Origin: Pseudomonadota bacterium
Lineage (GTDB): Bacteria > Pseudomonadota > Alphaproteobacteria > Rhizobiales > Xanthobacteraceae
Direction of reading: 5' to 3'
DNA: 14,808 bases
Assembly: GCA_023435725.1 (NCBI GenBank)
Contig: JAEYRD010000222.1
Span: forward strand, 1 to 14,808
Shown here in pieces: positions 13,632 to 14,808 of the stretch. How positions within the stretch are numbered: the first letter of the stretch is position 1; each line of letters begins with the position of its first letter. Under the pieces are notes generated by a model that was not told the DNA's origin, made no database searches, and was given only the letters and a program-made list of their open reading frames with translations. Both the position numbers and the translations under genes were made by a program.

Positions 13632-13775
13632 TCCGAGGTCTTCGCCGGCGAACGAGGTCAGCATGGGCGTTGGGCGAGCACCTTCAAGCCGGTTGAATCC
13701 GTCCTGTTCGGCCCGATCGCAATCGCCGCCGGCGCAGGAATTTATGGGCTGGCCATCCGAACCATCTCGATCTGA
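13626..13775 (+). pseudogene. Possible remnant of a membrane-protein C-terminus
   Basis: A 49-codon frame bounded by TAA (13623-13625) and TGA (13773-13775) contains no ATG, GTG or TTG. Its second half reads like a membrane helix: FKPVESVLFGPIAIAAG, then AGIYGLAIRTISI, with codons ending mostly in G or C. This would fit the decayed end of a small membrane protein. Chance cannot be excluded in GC-rich DNA. Confidence 0.2.
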
Positions 13776-13804
13776 CCGATATCGCTGACCGCATGGAGGC
13801 GAGT

Positions 13805-14044
13805 GTGAATATCCAGACCGCGTGTCGCACCTTGATCCTGGGTGCACTGCTAGCCGTCATTGCACCATCCACCCTCTGTCAGGCTCAACCGAAGGACGCC
13901 GGCGTGACGGCTCCGAAGCAACAGGGCGCAGCCGCGCCAATTGATGCAAGGCCGAATACCAATACGAATCCGGTCAAGCACCGCTACTGGCGGCACCGGG
14001 GCGGCAAGCATCCTCACTATGGCAGCCGCCGCGTTCGCACCTAA
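13805..14044 (+). CDS. Small exported basic protein of unknown function
   Basis: The product has about 79 residues. A signal peptide is clear: TACRTLILGALLAVIAPSTL followed by CQAQ, so the Cys could also be lipidated, although the residues before it (PSTL) fit a lipobox only loosely. The mature part is a low-complexity Pro/Ala/Asn stretch followed by a His/Arg/Gly/Tyr-rich tail (KHRYWRHRGGKHPHYGSRR), the sort of tail seen in many short periplasmic proteins of Bradyrhizobium-like bacteria. I prefer the GTG at 13805 because GGAGG at 13795-13799 is ideally spaced for it; an in-frame ATG at 13793 overlaps that site and would add four residues. The function is unknown; the His-rich tail could bind metal or nucleic acid. 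It lies 19 bases before the AI-2E-family gene. Confidence 0.7.
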   Translation: MNIQTACRTLILGALLAVIAPSTLCQAQPKDAGVTAPKQQGAAAPIDARPNTNTNPVKHRYWRHRGGKHPHYGSRRVRT

Positions 14045-14063
14045 GGTCTGGCGGCTCCCGACA

Positions 14064-14808
14064 ATGGACCGATCCATGAGCGAATCCAGGATGGGATCAG
14101 AGCGCGTGCGCGAGGTCGTTCTGAACGAGAGCCCCATAGATCATAGCGGGGATACCGGACGGCGGAGCCTGCTCGCGACGGGTCTTATCTTGCTTGTCGC
14201 CGGTGTCACGCTGTTCCTGGTGTGGAAGACGGTGCCCAGCCTATTGATCGTCTTCGCGGGCGTGCTGTTTGCGGCCCTGCTGGATGCCGCGGCGCGGGCG
14301 CTGGCACCGATCCTTCCTGTCGGTCGCGTATGGCGTTTGACGCTCGTGCTTCTGCTGCTCTCGGCGCTGTCAGGCTTCGGCCTGGTCTCGGGCGCGGGGA
14401 AGCTGCCGGAGCAGACGCGCCTGCTGCTGAAGGTCATGGATACCCAGCTCGATATCGTGCAGCAGCATCTGTTGTCCTATGGCGTGGACCTGCTCGGTCC
14501 GGAATGGGGGCGCGACATTGCGCAATGGCTCTTCGCCGATCAAGGCCGGTTTTTCAGCCATGCCCAATTCGTGCTGGGTGGCGCTTCGAGCCTCCTGACC
14601 GGCGTGCTCGTCATCCTGTTCCTCGGCATACTCTTTGCCTTCGATCCGACCAGCTACCGCGAAAGCCTGGTCGTGCTGGTCAGGCAATCCTACCGCGCCC
14701 GCATGCGCGCGGTGATGGACGAGATGGGCAATGTCATGCGGCTGTGGTTCGTCGGCCAGCTGATCCGCATCATTCTGAAGACGTTATGCGTCTGGCTCGC
14801 GCTCTATC
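14064..14808 (+). CDS. AI-2E/PerM-family membrane protein, N-terminal part (partial)
   Basis: An uninterrupted frame from an ATG at 14064 to the right edge (248 codons) encodes an integral membrane protein. Early segments are GLILLVAGVTLFLVW, then PSLLIVFAGVLFAALLDAAA and LTLVLLLLSALSGFGLVSG. A soluble loop with KLPEQTRLLLKVMDTQLDIV follows, then SSLLTGVLVILFLGILFAFD and the AI-2E-family signature region SYRARMRAVMDEMGNVMRLW, followed by FVGQLIRI. The family includes TqsA and PerM; members export or carry small molecules or ions, and few have known substrates. In-frame ATGs at 14076 and 14091 are alternative starts; none has a strong ribosome binding site. The remaining roughly 100-150 residues lie outside the window. 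Confidence 0.85.
   Translation, partial: MDRSMSESRMGSERVREVVLNESPIDHSGDTGRRSLLATGLILLVAGVTLFLVWKTVPSLLIVFAGVLFAALLDAAARALAPILPVGRVWRLTLVLLLLSALSGFGLVSGAGKLPEQTRLLLKVMDTQLDIVQQHLLSYGVDLLGPEWGRDIAQWLFADQGRFFSHAQFVLGGASSLLTGVLVILFLGILFAFDPTSYRESLVVLVRQSYRARMRAVMDEMGNVMRLWFVGQLIRIILKTLCVWLALY

Larger units (their letters stand above)
13163..13804. other. 640-base stretch without a convincing gene
   Basis: This is the regulatory region of the histidine kinase (minus) and of the exported protein (plus). It contains a direct repeat CTTCAGGAC at 13407-13415 and 13421-13429, a 19-base quasi-palindrome at 13613-13631, and a coding-like fragment without a start at 13626-13775. The part around 13250-13420 is richer in A+T than its surroundings. 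No tRNA or other RNA gene is recognisable. A frame of about 109 codons at 13153-13482 starts with TTG, lacks a ribosome binding site and has random-looking composition. Confidence 0.5.

Noticed and set aside
1..14808. CRISPR arrays, insertion sequences, integrases, rRNA or tRNA genes
   Set aside because: No spaced repeats, transposase or integrase motifs, terminal inverted repeats or RNA-gene structure were seen on either strand.

Overview
The window is GC-rich, densely coding DNA with short intergenic gaps. Its genes (UgpB/UgpC- and GlpP/GlpQ-type sugar or polyol importers, a GlpR-like DeoR regulator, an NnrR-type Crp/Fnr regulator, CcoG, NarL-type two-component genes) point to an alphaproteobacterium, most likely of the Rhizobiales and perhaps near Bradyrhizobium/Rhodopseudomonas. 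That placement is inferred from protein style only; there is no rRNA or other phylogenetic marker here.

Layout. (1) 1-2424, minus strand: an ABC importer operon with a UgpC/MalK-type ATPase, then a UgpB-type periplasmic binding protein, then a frame running off the left edge that is probably the first permease. A DeoR/GlpR-type regulator (2682-3485, plus) is divergent, and the gap between them holds a perfect 14-bp palindrome plus two related sites, probably the operators. (2) 3594-7200, minus strand: a compact four-gene operon encoding a polytopic NnrS-like membrane protein, a tandem DUF2249 (TusA-like fold) protein, a MIP18/DUF59 (SufT/PaaD-like) iron-sulfur protein and the ferredoxin-like membrane protein CcoG. 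Upstream is a dyad of the form TTGCG-N4-AGCAA, which resembles the nitric-oxide-regulator NnrR box, with a small ORF on each side of it. An NnrR/Dnr-type Crp/Fnr regulator (7738-8460, plus) is divergent. (3) 8461-10419, plus strand: a strong intrinsic terminator, then two translationally coupled permease genes resembling GlpP/GlpQ of the rhizobial glycerol importer, with no ATPase or binding protein beside them. (4) 10486-13162, minus strand: a cytosolic PAS-HisKA_3 histidine kinase followed by two paralogous NarL/FixJ-type response regulators. (5) 13163-14808: about 640 bp without a convincing gene but with repeats and a 19-bp palindrome, then a small exported basic protein and the start of an AI-2E/PerM-family membrane protein that leaves the right edge.

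How it fits together. The central block looks like a nitric-oxide or low-oxygen-responsive module. A heme/NO-sensing type regulator would act on the central box to drive an operon whose products are all plausible parts of iron-sulfur or heme-copper centre maturation or protection. No structural denitrification or oxidase gene lies in the window. The module sits between two ABC-transporter segments that are each incomplete within the window, which suggests either insertion of the module into a sugar-uptake locus or two independent transporters. The NO module, with its divergent box and two unannotated-size ORFs, is the most promising part for undescribed biology.
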